From positions 9,907,532-9,971,531 of the forward strand of contig NW_020954588.1 of NCBI RefSeq assembly GCF_900497805.2: 64,000 nucleotides of DNA. Reading direction: 5' to 3'. Positions 1-10,507 of the stretch are shown piece by piece. Each line of letters starts with the position of its first letter. Within the stretch, counting starts at the first letter, position 1. Made by a program: the position numbers and the translations under genes. Source of the stretch: Vombatus ursinus. Its lineage: Eukaryota; Chordata; Mammalia; Diprotodontia; Vombatidae. The notes beneath the pieces were generated by a model. That model saw nothing but the letters and a program-made list of their open reading frames with translations. It was not told where the DNA came from and searched no databases.

Positions 1-452
1 TGAGGAATGACTTGTATTCTTATGAATTTGATTCATGTCTTTATATGTTTGTGAAGTGAGGCTTTTATAAGAGATAATTGTAATTTCCCCTCCAGACTTC
101 TGCTCTACTTCTAATGTTGGTTACATTGGTTTTGTTCATGCAAAAACTTTTTCTTTTAATTTTATATAGTAAAAATGTTTCATTTTGCATTTTGTAACGC
201 TTTCTGCATATTGTTTGGTCATATTTTTCCTTATCTATAGGTATGACAGGTAAACTATTGCATACTCTCTTAATTTGCTTATGGTATCAATCTTTATATC
301 TCAATTATGTACCCATTTTGACCTTATCTTGGGATACGGTGTGAAATGTTGGTCTGTATCTAGTTTCTGCCATAGTGTTTTCTGGTTTTCCCTACTGTTT
401 TTTTTTTGTCAAAAATGAGTTTCTGTTCCAAAAGCTTGGATCTTTGGGTTAA
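1..452 (-). mobile_element. L1 fragment, ORF2 3' part, antisense
   Basis: The sequence reads as the complement of the distal ORF2 region of a marsupial L1: phrases such as gaggaatgacttgtattctt and cccattttgaccttatctt match the L1 block just upstream of the 3' end as I know it. It runs off the left edge, so the 3' side of the copy lies outside the window. The match fades near 452. It is an old truncated piece with no open frame. Confidence 0.75.
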
Positions 453-815
453 ATGGAAATGTAGTTAAAAATGTATTATTAATATTTGGGAGAAATGACT
501 GTAAGGTGGATTCAAGCTGATGGCATTGAAGAAAAATCAACTCGTTCTTTCAGAGGTTCCCTATTCCTTGAGAAGAAATATACAGACTCTTCTGGGAAAG
601 TGAATGCAGGGAAACATTAAGAAGAGAATGGCCATGTCTGAATGCATGTCATTTTCAGTACCTCCAGTCTATCATCAGTCTTTTGAAGTCATGATTGGTC
701 ATTGACTTGATTAGATTTCTTAGGTCTTTAAAAGATGCTTTCCTTTATGTTATCATTGCACTATGTTATGTTACATTATGTCACATCATGTCATGTCTTT
801 TTAAATTACATTATG
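453..815. other. unassigned intergenic sequence
   Basis: AT-rich single-copy-looking DNA between an L1 piece and a SINE. A short run of ttatgt/catgt words near 750-800 is the only local pattern. No coding or repeat signal recognised. Confidence 0.5.
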
Positions 816-968
816 TTAGCAGCTAGGTGGTGCAGTAGATATAGTTGTGGCCTTGGAGTCAGGAGTACTTGAGTTCACATCTGGCCTCAGACACTCTTGA
901 CACTTGCTAGCTGTGTGTTTCTGTGCAAGTCGCTTAACCCTGATTACATCACCAAAAAGCAAAGAAAA
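816..968 (+). mobile_element. marsupial tRNA-headed CORE-SINE
   Basis: The head agcagctaggtggtgcag, the middle gagtcaggagtacttgag and the core ctagctgtgtg...caagtcgcttaaccctg follow the marsupial SINE consensus in order. It ends in a short A-rich tail after cacc. Roughly full length for this class, moderately diverged. Confidence 0.85.
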
Positions 969-1284
969 ATACATTGTTATTTTGTGTTTTATTATTACAT
1001 TTTATCAAAAAATCATCTTTACTCAAGGGTTTCTCAATCCTTCAAAACTATTGTTATTTTCTTACATCATATAAGGATAGTTTTAAAAGATTCTTTTACT
1101 CCAAAATTTAAAAACCATGGAAGATAAAGAATGATCTATGGCTTTCCAAGTCTGATATTTTGTTAATGATTATTATATATATTTTTTTAAAAGTTAAAAT
1201 GACTGTTGCTCTGAATTTAAAAGTAAATGTGGTTTTTAAGTATTCAGTGCTAATCCTGAAATTTAAAGTATTTTACAATATTGC

Positions 1285-1640
1285 TTCCACCTATCTTTCT
1301 GGTCTAATTTCATATTCCTCCTCTTCCCTTTCACGATTTCTATTAAACTGAACAACTAGCTGTTCCCTGATGGTGAGGTTATGTCTTCTGTGTCCAATCT
1401 CCTTGTCTTTGCAAAAGCCTTTTCTGCCATTTCTGAAATACACTCCCTCATCACTTCAGGCTCCCATGATCTAAAGCTTCCTTTAAAACATAGCTTATGG
1501 GCCACATCCATCATCAAGCCTTTCCTGATCTGCATAATTGTTAATGTTCTTTTCCTCCTAAAGTTATTTCCTACTGCTATGTATCTACACTTGCATTTAT
1601 TTTCCCCTAAAATTTCTTTGAACCTTAAGCTATTCAAAAT
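1285..1640 (+). mobile_element. L2/L3 (CR1-clade) LINE 3' part
   Basis: The order of words (cttcctttaaaacatagctt, ccacatccatcatcaagcct, ttcctgatctg) follows the 3' part of mammalian L2/L3, where a serine/leucine-rich ORF2 end passes into the 3' UTR. Stops occur in all frames. The 93-codon antisense frame over it is a shadow. Confidence 0.65.
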
Positions 1641-2589
1641 TTGACTCTTTATCTAAGAATTTTAGTAAACTTCAAGCTCAAAAAAAAAAAAAGACAACAG
1701 TGGGATGTGAATGGCAAAGCTATTCTCTCTTAGAATGTATTAATAGAGTTACAGGTTCCAGATCAAGAAAGGTAATAAATTCCCCTTTGCAAAGACCAGT
1801 TTCATGATGGTTATTATCTAGTTGGAGTATCTGATTTTGGTCTGTGTCAGAGGAGCATTGACATGGAGTATACTTGAGGGAGATTTTCCAGGAGTATGAT
1901 AAAGAATTAAAAAAAAAGCTCTATCATAGAAGGAATGGTTGAATATCAAAAGGAATATTTAGCCAGATTATCATTTTTAAATCAGAATATCTTTTTCATG
2001 AGGAAGATGGAATAAATATATTCAATGATGTTCCAGATATCAGAAATAGGTACAAGTTATACAGAGGAAGATTTTAATTCAATATTAGAGAGGCTAATAA
2101 ACAGTGTCATGCTAAACACCAATGATAATCTGATTAATTAGCTCACTATGAGTGGAAATATTCAAGTAGAAGCCATATGTCTACTGATCAAGGATGCTAT
2201 ACAACTGATTTTTGTATTGATGGTGAACTTTGGTGAGATGACTTCTAAAAACTTTTCTAATGCCGAGATTCATGGAATGCATCATTTCTTTCTTTGAACT
2301 ATTTCTTGGAATAATTTTTATTCCCAATTACATCACCACCACATCAATCTCAGACCTCATCAATTCATGGCCATAATTTGGCATATATTATGGGATGGGA
2401 TGTGAAATGTACAAGACTAACTAAAACACAAACAAGGGAGTGATAGGACTGAAGGAGAGAGACAGACAGTGTGTTATAGGGATATTTGAAACAGGAGGAA
2501 ATATTTTTAGTTGGATGAATGAAGAAAGGAAGAATAGAATGAAGAAAGGAAGCGATGATGAAGAAAATTTCAGGAATGATGGAATGAAA
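1641..2589. other. unassigned intergenic sequence
   Basis: An oligo-A run near 1680 may be a retroposon tail. The purine-rich stretch 2430-2585 has gaa/gga words. Nothing else is recognised; open frames are short and repeat-poor. Confidence 0.5.
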
Positions 2590-2842
2590 CAAGTATTTAT
2601 ATATAGCTATTGTGCCAACTATTGTGCTAAACCCTTCATAAATATTATTTCATGTGAATCTCTCAATAACTGTGTTGAGTAGATGCCCTTAACCCCTTTT
2701 CACATATGAGGAGATAGGAAGACAGAGGTGACATGATATGCCCAGGTTCACAAAGCTATTAAGTATTTGAGGTTGGTTTATGAACTCAGATTTTCCTGAT
2801 TCCAAGTCCAGTGTTCATCCCACTGTGCCACATAACTTTACA
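2590..2842 (-). mobile_element. MIR-class SINE, antisense
   Basis: Reads as the complement of a MIR-like SINE: a degenerate 3' part (attgtgctaaacccttcata), then cacatatgaggagatagg, tgcccaggttcacaaagc and a 5' end at gtgttcatcccactgtgcca. Near full length but well diverged, so old. Confidence 0.75.
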
Positions 2843-2924
2843 AAGCAGGAACTCATGGGGGCAGAAGATAACCTAACACTTTTTGGGAACATCTAGGACT
2901 CTAATGCCACCGGACCATGTAGCA

Positions 2925-3085
2925 CAGGTTGGGACATAATATGAATAAAGCTAAAAATATTTGAGGCAAGATCATGAAGGGAATTAAATGCCAGGCTAAG
3001 GATGACATGTTTTATCCTAAAGGCAAGCTAAACCTTTTGGAGTGGGCCAACAACATTGTCAGAACTATTTCTAACTATTTCTAAT
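2925..3085 (-). mobile_element. L2 fragment, antisense
   Basis: The stretch aaatgccaggctaaggatga followed by ttttatcctaaaggcaa is the complement of the L2 ORF2 3' region. It is followed directly by an inserted RTE-tailed SINE. Confidence 0.6.
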
Positions 3086-3097
3086 TAACAGATGTTA

Positions 3098-3358
3098 ATG
3101 CAGTTAGGTGGCACAGTGGATAGAGCCTGGCCTGGAATCAGGAGGACTCATCTTCCTGAGTTCAAATCTGACCTCCAAAACTTACTAGCTGTGTGACCCT
3201 ACTCAAGCTACTTCATCCTGTTTGCCTCAGTTTCCTCATCTATACAATGAACTGGAGAAGGAAATGGCAAACCACCCCCGTATCTTTCCCAAGAAAACCG
3301 TAAATGGGGTCATAAAGAGTTAGACATAATTGAAAATGACTGAACAACAACAACAAAC
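3098..3358 (+). mobile_element. chimeric SINE: CORE head, RTE/BovB-like tail
   Basis: The head cagttaggtggcacagtgga and core tagctgtgtgaccctactc are marsupial SINE. After cctcatctatacaatgaa the sequence switches to ctggagaaggaaatggcaaa and ggggtcataaagagttagac, which resembles the 3' end of RTE/BovB LINEs. It ends in a caacaacaaca tail. Such tails are thought to let an RTE reverse transcriptase mobilise the SINE. Full length. Confidence 0.85.
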
Positions 3359-3380
3359 ACAAGAGAACAGGTACTGACCA

Positions 3381-4062
3381 CCTCTCACCTGGACTATTGC
3401 AATGATCTCTGAATTGGTCTCCTTTTTTCAATTTTCCCCTATCCAACCCATCTTTTTCACAAGTAGTATTCTCGAAATGCAAGTCTGACAGTATCACTCA
3501 CGGACTCAGTAAACTTGAATGATTCATTAATTTTAAGATCAAATACCGTTAATGAGTCATTCAACAAACATCTATTATCACTGATTATATACCAGACTCT
3601 ACCAAATAGAAACTTCTTTGTTTGACATTGAAAGTGCTCTACTGTCTGGTTTCAGGCTACTGTGTTTTCCCGATGTTTTATACATGAGTTCTCTTCACAA
3701 ACTCTACATTTCAGCCAAATTTGCATTCTTACTATTCCTCACATGCAACATTTCATCTATTTTCTCCATACCTATACCCTGGATATCTCCCATGATTGGA
3801 ATGTATTTCTAATTTTCCTCAAATTTCAGTTGAAAATGTCCTATAGAATGCCATTCAAGATGCCCCCCAAAACTTGTGTCTTCCTCTGAATTTTCCTTAT
3901 TTTTTGAATGTATTTTGTACATATATGAATGTGCATCATCTCCTTAATAGAATATAAATTCCCATTTGGCCAAGGACAATTTTCATTTTTGCCTTTGCAT
4001 CCCTAATTCTGAGTATAGTTCTTGGCCCAGTAAGTATTAAACAAATCTTTGATTGGTTGATT
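3381..4062 (+). mobile_element. L2/L3 (CR1-clade) LINE 3' end
   Basis: Starts with cacctggactattgcaatga, a hallmark of the L2/L3 ORF2 C-terminal region, and ends in the family's 3' UTR words (aatataaattcccatttgg, ttgattggttgatta). A short antisense tail of the same superfamily interrupts it at 3548-3603. The frames are broken. The 75-codon and 64-codon frames inside it are ORF2 debris. Confidence 0.7.
3548..3603 (-). mobile_element. L3-type 3' tail, antisense, nested
   Basis: The words tcattcaacaaacatctatt and ataccagactct are the complement of an L3/L2 3' terminus. It lies inside a sense L2/L3 copy, so it is probably a later 5'-truncated insertion. Too short for certainty. Confidence 0.4.
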
Positions 4063-4074
4063 AAGTCATTTATT

Positions 4075-4480
4075 TCTACAGCTATGGGAAGAATGGATTA
4101 AAAAGGGGACAGAGAGGAAGTAAAAAGATGAATTTGAAGACTCTTACAATAGGCCAGTCAAGTGGTGAAGATCTGTATTGGGGCTGTGGCTATGTGAGTT
4201 GAGAGAATGGAATAGATGCAAGAGATGATGTCTGAGTAGAAATATTGATGGAACAAATCAATCATTCCATAAGCATTTTTCCTAAAGGTAATAGGGAACC
4301 ACTGTAGTTTGTTGGATAGAGGAGTGACTTTGTCAGACCTCTGCTTTAGAAAAATCGCTGTGAAAGCTGTGTGGAAGTTGGAATTTGGAGAAGAAACACT
4401 TAAGTCAAAGTGATCAATTAGTATTCTATCAGTGTAGTCAAGCAAGAGATGAGGAATGCTTGACTAAAGTGGCATTTCTA
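4075..4480 (-). mobile_element. L2 fragments, antisense
   Basis: Two pieces. 4130-4250 contains acaataggccagtcaagtgg and gcaagagatgatgtctga. 4265-4480 contains aaggtaatagggaaccactg and tttgtcagacctctgcttta. Both are complements of L2 ORF2. Their order does not fit one collinear copy, so they are either two insertions or a rearranged one. Confidence 0.6.
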
Positions 4481-4519
4481 GTACCTGACAGAATGTGTGG
4501 GGGGAGAAATAAAGAGGAA

Positions 4520-4600
4520 GGGAACAAATGTTTATATAGTTCTTGTGGTTTTACAAATATTACCTCATATTATTCTTGTAACACCTAGCAGAATATTTCA
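4520..4600 (-). mobile_element. MIR-class SINE 3' tail, antisense
   Basis: gttttacaaatattacctca followed by tattattcttgtaacac resembles the antisense 3' third of a MIR-type SINE. Short and decayed. Confidence 0.35.
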
Positions 4601-4604
4601 CATA

Positions 4605-5100
4605 GGAAGTGGTCAGTATTTCCTAAATGAAATATAAAGTAGTTAAAATATTGTGATATTTAAAAAAAATCATTAAAATAGTTTTGCACTTCAAATACAT
4701 AAGTGACTGTGCCCCCAAATAGTATCAGTGTAGACTTATTATCCTGTTGAAATATGTGTGTAATTTGTAATCAGATGGTTCCAGCTCCTTACTCATTTAA
4801 TTCATTAAGTATTTTGCAAAAGTAACACAAATGTACTTTGAAGTACTAGTTATTCACATTATTTTAAGAGCCACATTTTCCACACATTAGATGATCATTT
4901 ACATTTTTTGCAGATTTCCTAAAAGATGCCCCTTAGACTAATCATATCCAAATGCCTCTTTGTTGTTCATTGGTCCAGATGAGCAATTTCATCACTATGG
5001 CAAACTCCTGCCATAGATATGACTCCACAAACACAGGCAACTTATATGGACTCCCAGACCAGTGGTTTTGTTTGTTTGTTTGTTTAACTATATAGTCCAG
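4605..5100. other. unassigned intergenic sequence
   Basis: No repeat family or gene recognised. A short gtttgtttgtttgttt run sits at about 5070, just before the AT dinucleotide tract. Confidence 0.5.
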
Positions 5101-5103
5101 TAC

Positions 5104-5136
<33 letters not shown>

Positions 5137-5178
5137 TATATATTATATAATATGTATATATTATATATACATATATGT
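5101..5178. repeat. (TA)n microsatellite, imperfect
   Basis: Alternating T and A with ca/tg interruptions. Self-complementary, so it can form cruciforms. The small antisense frame over it is an artefact. Confidence 0.95.
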
Positions 5179-5709
5179 AGTCTTTTTTTGCTCTAAAATC
5201 TTATATTCTTACAATCACATTTTAACAAGGTGTATGTGAGTGATCATACCCATATCTTGTGCCCAATACCTTAAGTGCTTATATAACAGTTCTAGACAAT
5301 TTGACAATTTTTCTATATCTATGACAAATTGGTTAGGAACTAAAATGGTTAGATTTCCCAGAGTAAGTCCTGGGTAGGTGTAAAGTAAACCAAAGAGAAA
5401 GTAATATTTTTGAATTCCTCCTCAAGTCAGACCCAGTCTTTCTGAGACTAGCCTAATGCATATGCTGATATATGCATAAACCCAAAGAGTAGGCAATGGG
5501 GCTGGTGTGGTGATGTGGATCAGGAGTGCTGGACTAGGAGGGAGAAAGACTTGAGTTTAAATCCTGCTTCAACATTTTCTAGCTATGTGACTCTAGGAAA
5601 GTCGCTTAACCTCTGTCTGTCTCTGCATCTGCAAAATGAGAATAATAATAGCATCTATCTTCCAGGGTTGAAGTGAGGATCAAATATGATAATATTTGGA
5701 AAGTGTTTT

Positions 5710-5726
5710 ATTTATGTTTTTATTTG

Positions 5727-5789
<63 letters not shown>

Positions 5790-5941
5790 NNNNNNNNNNT
5801 AGTGAGGCAATTGGGGTTAAGTGACTTGCCCAGGGTCACACAACTAGTAAGTGTCAAATGTCTGGTCTGAGACTGGATTTGAACTCAGGTCTTACTGTTT
5901 CCAGGGCCGGTGCTCTGTTCACTGTGCCACCTAGTTGCCCC
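5710..5941 (-). mobile_element. nested marsupial SINE with TATC-expanded tail
   Basis: 5800-5941 is the complement of the marsupial CORE-SINE (ggttaagtgacttgcccagg, ending gtgccacctagttgcccc, its 5' head). On its 3' side, 5710-5789 is a (TATC)n array next to an N gap, apparently grown from the tail. Exact 15-bp target-site duplications lie at 5695-5709 and 5942-5956. Confidence 0.88.
5790..5799. other. assembly gap (10 N)
   Basis: Ten N directly after the (TATC)n array. The true array length is unknown; a ten-N run is probably a placeholder and not a measured size. Confidence 0.97.
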
Positions 5942-6059
5942 TTTGGAAAGTGTTTTGCAAGCTTTTAATTGCTACATAAAGGTTTTTATTTTTCAGATCT
6001 TACTGATGTGTTCCCTCCTTCAACAATAATTTTTTGAAAGATAAAGTGTGCAGAGATGT

Positions 6060-6290
6060 GATATCATCTGTGTGAATTAATTTATAGAAACCCCCTTCAC
6101 AGATATGGATTCACAAGTTATCTTCTGTTATAGCTTTAGAGGATTGTGGATTGTCTGGGGGCACTGAAAAGTCCAGGAAATTGCCCATGGTATTAGAGTA
6201 AGTATGTACCAGAGCCAGAACTTGAACCGAGGTCTTTCAGATTCCAAGTCTGTTCCTTCATCCATTTAATTTAATCCATTTGATGCTACC
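6060..6290 (-). mobile_element. decayed MIR-class SINE, antisense
   Basis: Only the 5' half is convincing: cagaacttgaaccgaggtct, then ttccaagtctgttccttc, the complement of a MIR head region. The left part is too diverged to place firmly. Confidence 0.45.
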
Positions 6291-6298
6291 TCTCAACA

Positions 6299-6300
6299 TT

Positions 6301-6331
<31 letters not shown>
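6299..6331. repeat. (ATC)n trinucleotide repeat
   Basis: About ten uninterrupted atc units. Confidence 0.97.
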
Positions 6332-6339
6332 CTGTTAGC

Positions 6340-8119
6340 TTGTTTAAAAATCTTTTTGATGGGGTTTAAATGGGAAAAAACTGAAGAAGTTCCTAAATTT
6401 CTAATGTTCTTTGCTATTTAATGTTCCTCTGACTATTGCCCAGGTGGATAAAATTATTACTTTTTTCTAATTAAATAAAAGTATTGGCACATTAACTCAT
6501 CTTTGGCACTCTCCCTGTGAGCATCCTCAGGCACTCCAGTGACAGACAGGATGATACACATCATCTTTATCTCGGCCTGTTTGTTCATAACTTTCATTTC
6601 ATCTTTTAGGCTTCTCTATTTTAAACGATTTCTTTTGCACACAATGGGAGAGTATGAGAGTTTGGTGTGGTGACAACCATTAAAAATATTATCCTTAAAT
6701 TTTTTATGGGTCAATGTTATTTCTGGGAAACTGTGGACAACAAGTCTCTCTGGAGTAATACTGCAATGTGAGTATAGTTTATTTATTGAAATCTGAAGAG
6801 TATTGGGGAATTATGATTATTATTAGAAATTTCATTTTATTCTTCCTATTTTTTTATTATTTTGATATTCACATATGAGTAGACTGTTTTTTTCAGGGAC
6901 AGCTGTTAGCTATGTAATCTATTTAATATAGTGGCAATATTTAAAAACAAACTAGGAAAAAAGGATGGAAAAAGGACCTTATTTAAGTTCTGTAGATTTT
7001 TCTTGGAATAAAGCTACCACTCTAAACATTTCTGAAAGAAGATTTAGGTGTGTTGATGTTGTTTATTTTTAAATGAAAAAAAATCATTTTAGCCTTGGAA
7101 CATTTACAGAAAGCTGCAAAAATTATGCCCCCTAATGGTTAATTGCTCATATAGTTTATTTCAGTACCTTTGGGAAATGATTATTGTGGGCATGTTTAAT
7201 ACATCATAAAAATAACCTCCAAGTTAGCTGAACAAAATCCCTCTGCTACTTTAAAAGTTAAACCCAACAGCTTCCCAAAGTGTTGACTGTACTAATTCAT
7301 GCCTGATTCATAGGGTAATAATATCAAAATTACCAGAGCCTACCAATATTCATTCATTTGCTTATGAAGAAAATACTACTTAAGACAATTGATAATTTCA
7401 TTCCTTTCTGTTTGTCACCACAGCCAGCAAGTGTATGAGCTCTAGGGATATTTCAAGGCACTCTGGGCAAGGTAGTCTTCTAAAGCAGGCATTTCCACCT
7501 GTCTTTCAGTGCTAAAAGATTACCCGATTCTACATATTCCCACTCTCTTTAGACAGGAGCTTCAGAAAGGAATGTCTAGCAGGTGCAACACATGGAATTT
7601 TAATAATTCCTCACTCATTCAATGGCCATAATTCCTGGGAAGACCACTGGCTTGGGGAGTAGTGGAGCAGTCTCTGTGGAGCAATATAATCAGCACAGTA
7701 GTGTAAGAACCCTTCAGTGACTCATTTTCCTCTAATTCAGTCATCGCTATGCTATCATGCGGACATTTATTCCTTCAACTTCTACATGAAAGGGAGACTT
7801 AGGAAATGCTTTCATTATTGAGACCTGCTTCCACAATTTTAAAAATACAAATAAAACTGCTTTCTAATATCCATGATAAAATGTCATACTGTAGGTCAGC
7901 AATTATTTCTTGAAACAGCTAGGTGAGGGATATAGAAAGTCATAGCAAAAAAAAAGTGTGTTGAAAAGAAGACTGATTCTACCATTCTATGGTCTATACC
8001 CTATGGTACTTCATTTAAAAAAAAATGGTTCTAACAATGAATCCATTTCCCTGTTGAACTCCTGCTGCTCTTTCCATGTGAATGGCTAATCCTTTCTGAC
8101 CCCCAACAATCTATTTTAA
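6340..8119. other. unique-looking, repeat-poor block
   Basis: No transposon or gene recognised over 1.8 kb, unusual for this window. All frames are broken often. The 7100-7800 part is slightly less AT-rich and has few simple repeats, so it is a place to test for conserved noncoding sequence. Confidence 0.5.
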
Positions 8120-8386
8120 CATTTCCTACTCCCAGGAGTAAGCAAGGTTGATTTATTTTATTACGAAGTCATGTTACCTAACATCAGCTGAACATTTGTT
8201 GCTGTTAAACAATCCCTATATTCAATTAATCCCATGTCCTCTTTCACATAGAAGTCAGCCACCTGATCCTCTCTATCAGCAGATGAAGTCACCGCCTACA
8301 TTTCTGAGAATACTACAGCCATTGAACAAAACCTGTGTAAATTCTCTTTTCATTTCTTCTTTCTCTCCCAATTAGAGAAAGAGAGG

Positions 8387-8432
<46 letters not shown>

Positions 8433-8755
8433 ATATATGTCAAGTTTTACCTTTCCATATATTTCTTTGATATCATCTCTGAGGCCTTCCTACATTGATT
8501 ATCCCCACTTCTTTTTAATTGTCAATATTTCCTTCTCTATCAGTTTCCAACCCTACTTCCCAACTATCTATAAATAGGTTCAGGTCTCTCTTACCTCTGA
8601 CTACACTCTTGTGATATCATCCTATCTTTACCCCCTTTAGTTCCAAAAGGTGTAAAAAGTAGATTCATGCTCACTATCTCCTCATTCCTTAGTTCCCTAA
8701 AGCCTATATTCCTATTGTTTGACTAAATCTTCCCTCCAATGGCATGAATTTTTTT
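8120..8755 (+). mobile_element. L2/L3 LINE, internal ORF2 part
   Basis: Contains catgtcctctttcacataga, cagcagatgaagtcaccgcc and, after a GA microsatellite, aggttcaggtctctcttacc with gatatcatcctatcttt. In L2/L3 ORF2 these words lie in order between the endonuclease and the reverse transcriptase. The frame is broken; the 75-codon frame at its left is the residual linker. Confidence 0.55.
8374..8430. repeat. (GA)n microsatellite
   Basis: Nearly pure ag dinucleotides inside the L2/L3 copy. Confidence 0.97.
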
Positions 8756-8904
8756 GTTTAAAACAGTTTCAAAAGTAGAGGATGGGAAATATATAGACAT
8801 TTTATATAAAAAGGGCCTGAGGATTTTAGTGAACTGTGAGCACAATATAAATAAACAATGTGACCATTTTCAGTAATAATATTAAAGTGCTCACTTTTTA
8901 TACT

Positions 8905-9032
8905 CAATCAATTAACAAGTCATAAATATCTTCCATGTGTCACATATTGTGCCAAGTCTTGGGGATATAAATATAAAAGTGAGACAATCTATGCCTTTAA
9001 GGAGTTTACACTCTTTGAGAAGAATAGAATGG
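8905..9032 (-). mobile_element. L3-type 3' end, antisense
   Basis: The words attaacaagtcataaatatc, cacatattgtgccaag and ggagtttacactctttgag are the complement of the L3 3' end, which in sense ends with a cacatagtaggtgcttaataaa-like tail. Confidence 0.7.
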
Positions 9033-9042
9033 AATCACAGAT

Positions 9043-9200
9043 AAATGCTGGTGTGCATGTGTGCATGTATACATCCACACACATCTATACACACATATAT
9101 ACATGTACATCTATATATATATATATACATAAACATGTGTGCACAGATATGCATATGTATATGTGTGTATAGATGTGTGTGTATACACACAAACACAAAT
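9043..9200. repeat. CA/TA alternating microsatellite
   Basis: Long imperfect run of tgtgca, catata and cacaca words. Frames over it are low-complexity artefacts. Confidence 0.9.
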
Positions 9201-9281
9201 ACACAGAATGATGGGTCAGGGCATTTACAATTATGGAGATCACAAAAGGATACTTCAAAACTGATGAGAGCTTAATGAAAA

Positions 9282-9472
9282 ACCCTCTACTTGGCAGTTA
9301 AAACTCTTCAAAACCTAGCCCTTTCTACCTTTCCAGTCTTTTTTACACAGACATCCTCTGGTCTGTTTCTCAAACATAACTCTCCATTTCCCATCCTCTG
9401 GCTTTGTGCCTTTTCATTGACTGTCTCCATAATTATAAGGATTTTCTTCTTCACCTTCATCTTCTATCCCTA
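9282..9472 (+). mobile_element. L2/L3 LINE 3' region
   Basis: aactcttcaaaacctagccc, cctttctacctttccagtct and ctttgtgccttttcattgac follow the L2/L3 ORF2 C-terminal order. It may be the continuation of the copy at 8120-8755, with the antisense tail and microsatellites inserted between. A 131-codon frame here runs into simple sequence and is not a gene. Confidence 0.6.
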
Positions 9473-9756
9473 TAGGTATATACCTATATATGAACATACC
9501 ACATATGAAGATGTATCTATATGCCCACATATATTTATGCATGTGCACATGCATATTACATATATTTTGTTTTGCAAAAAAAAAAAAAAAGAAAGACTGA
9601 CGGGAGCTGAGGCTTCCAGGAAGAAGAAAATTGGAGGAGAAACATTCCAAGATTATGAATCAGCTTCTACAAAGGTACGGAGGTGAAAATCAGAATGTCA
9701 CTGTTGGAGAATAGAAAGCAGGTGTCTGGCTAAAATATAGACTATGTGAAGGGGAG

Positions 9757-10035
9757 GAATGTATAGGTGGCATAGAGATGAGAAAGCTTCATATAGAGTC
9801 AGGAAGAATGAGGTCAGATCCTGACTCAAATACTTAAGAGTTAAATAGCCCCGGGCATATGACTTATCCGCCAAGTTTCAATTTCTTCATTTACAAAATA
9901 GGGATAATAATAATACATCACATACAAAGTTGTATGTGATGACATAATACTTGCAAAATGTTACCCAAATCTTGAAGTACCATATAATACTTGCAAAATG
10001 TTACCCAAATCTTGAAGCACCATATATGTTCTACC
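9757..10035 (+). mobile_element. MIR-class SINE with internal tandem duplication
   Basis: taggtggcatagagatgaga, agtcaggaagaatgaggtca and acaaaatagggataataata follow the SINE order. Inside the 3' half are a foldback (9916-9941) and a 40-bp direct duplication (9943-10020). Confidence 0.65.
9943..10020 (+). repeat. 40-bp tandem duplication
   Basis: Two copies of a unit with ataatacttgcaaaatgtta and cccaaatcttgaag, period 40, starting near 9944 and 9984. They differ by about one substitution and a 2-bp indel at the junction, so the duplication is recent relative to the SINE. Confidence 0.95.
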
Positions 10036-10507
10036 TATTAATCAGCCTGGAAAGAAACAACACAGAACAGCCAGGAATGCAGAGTGGGAGAAAATAATGT
10101 ATCCCAGTGCCCTCCACAACTACTGTAATAAATATCTAAAAGGAAGTCTAGACCAAGGAGTGATGGGAAAATCAAAGGAGAAACCACAGTGGATAATTAT
10201 TTTAGCCCATGTTCACAAATTTGACCTACAGGCAAATGATGAAGGCAAGAATTGTGGAACAGGGGTGGGCCAAGATGTAGGACTCAGAATATGGGTCAAC
10301 AAATTGGAATGAGCTGATGAGCCACTATAGCAGAATCAAGCCTAGTATCTCTCATAGTAAAGGGCAGACTTATTCCATTGCCCAGGTCAGCAGTCTGAGA
10401 TCTCCCAGAGGGACTGGAAGGTCCATGCTAGGCCAGTGGGGATGCCAGGTGACACAAAATAGAGCAATTGATAAACTGTGCGTGTCTCTTGATCTATGTG
10501 ATGCCAC
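10036..10507. other. unassigned, possibly upstream LINE sequence
   Basis: Contains two consecutive frames of about 70 codons with no recognisable motif. It adjoins an L1 3' end, but the marsupial L1 block expected there is not clear. Not called as coding. Confidence 0.4.

Larger units (their letters stand above)
5497..5992 (+). mobile_element. MIR-class SINE split by a younger SINE
   Basis: The left part (5497-5709) has ctagctatgtgactctagga, gtcgcttaacctctg and tgaggatcaaatatgataat. The right part resumes at 5942 with gcaagcttttaattgctaca, which in the consensus directly follows the left part. The intervening 5710-5941 is a nested insertion flanked by a 15-bp duplication of tttggaaagtgtttt. 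Confidence 0.85.

Noticed and set aside
1356-1637. 93-codon antisense frame (MNSLRFKEILGENK)
   Set aside because: It is the shadow of a sense L2/L3 fragment.
9291-9686. 131-codon frame, the longest plain sense frame outside the repeats
   Set aside because: Its first part is L2/L3 debris and its second part is CA/TA and poly-A sequence.
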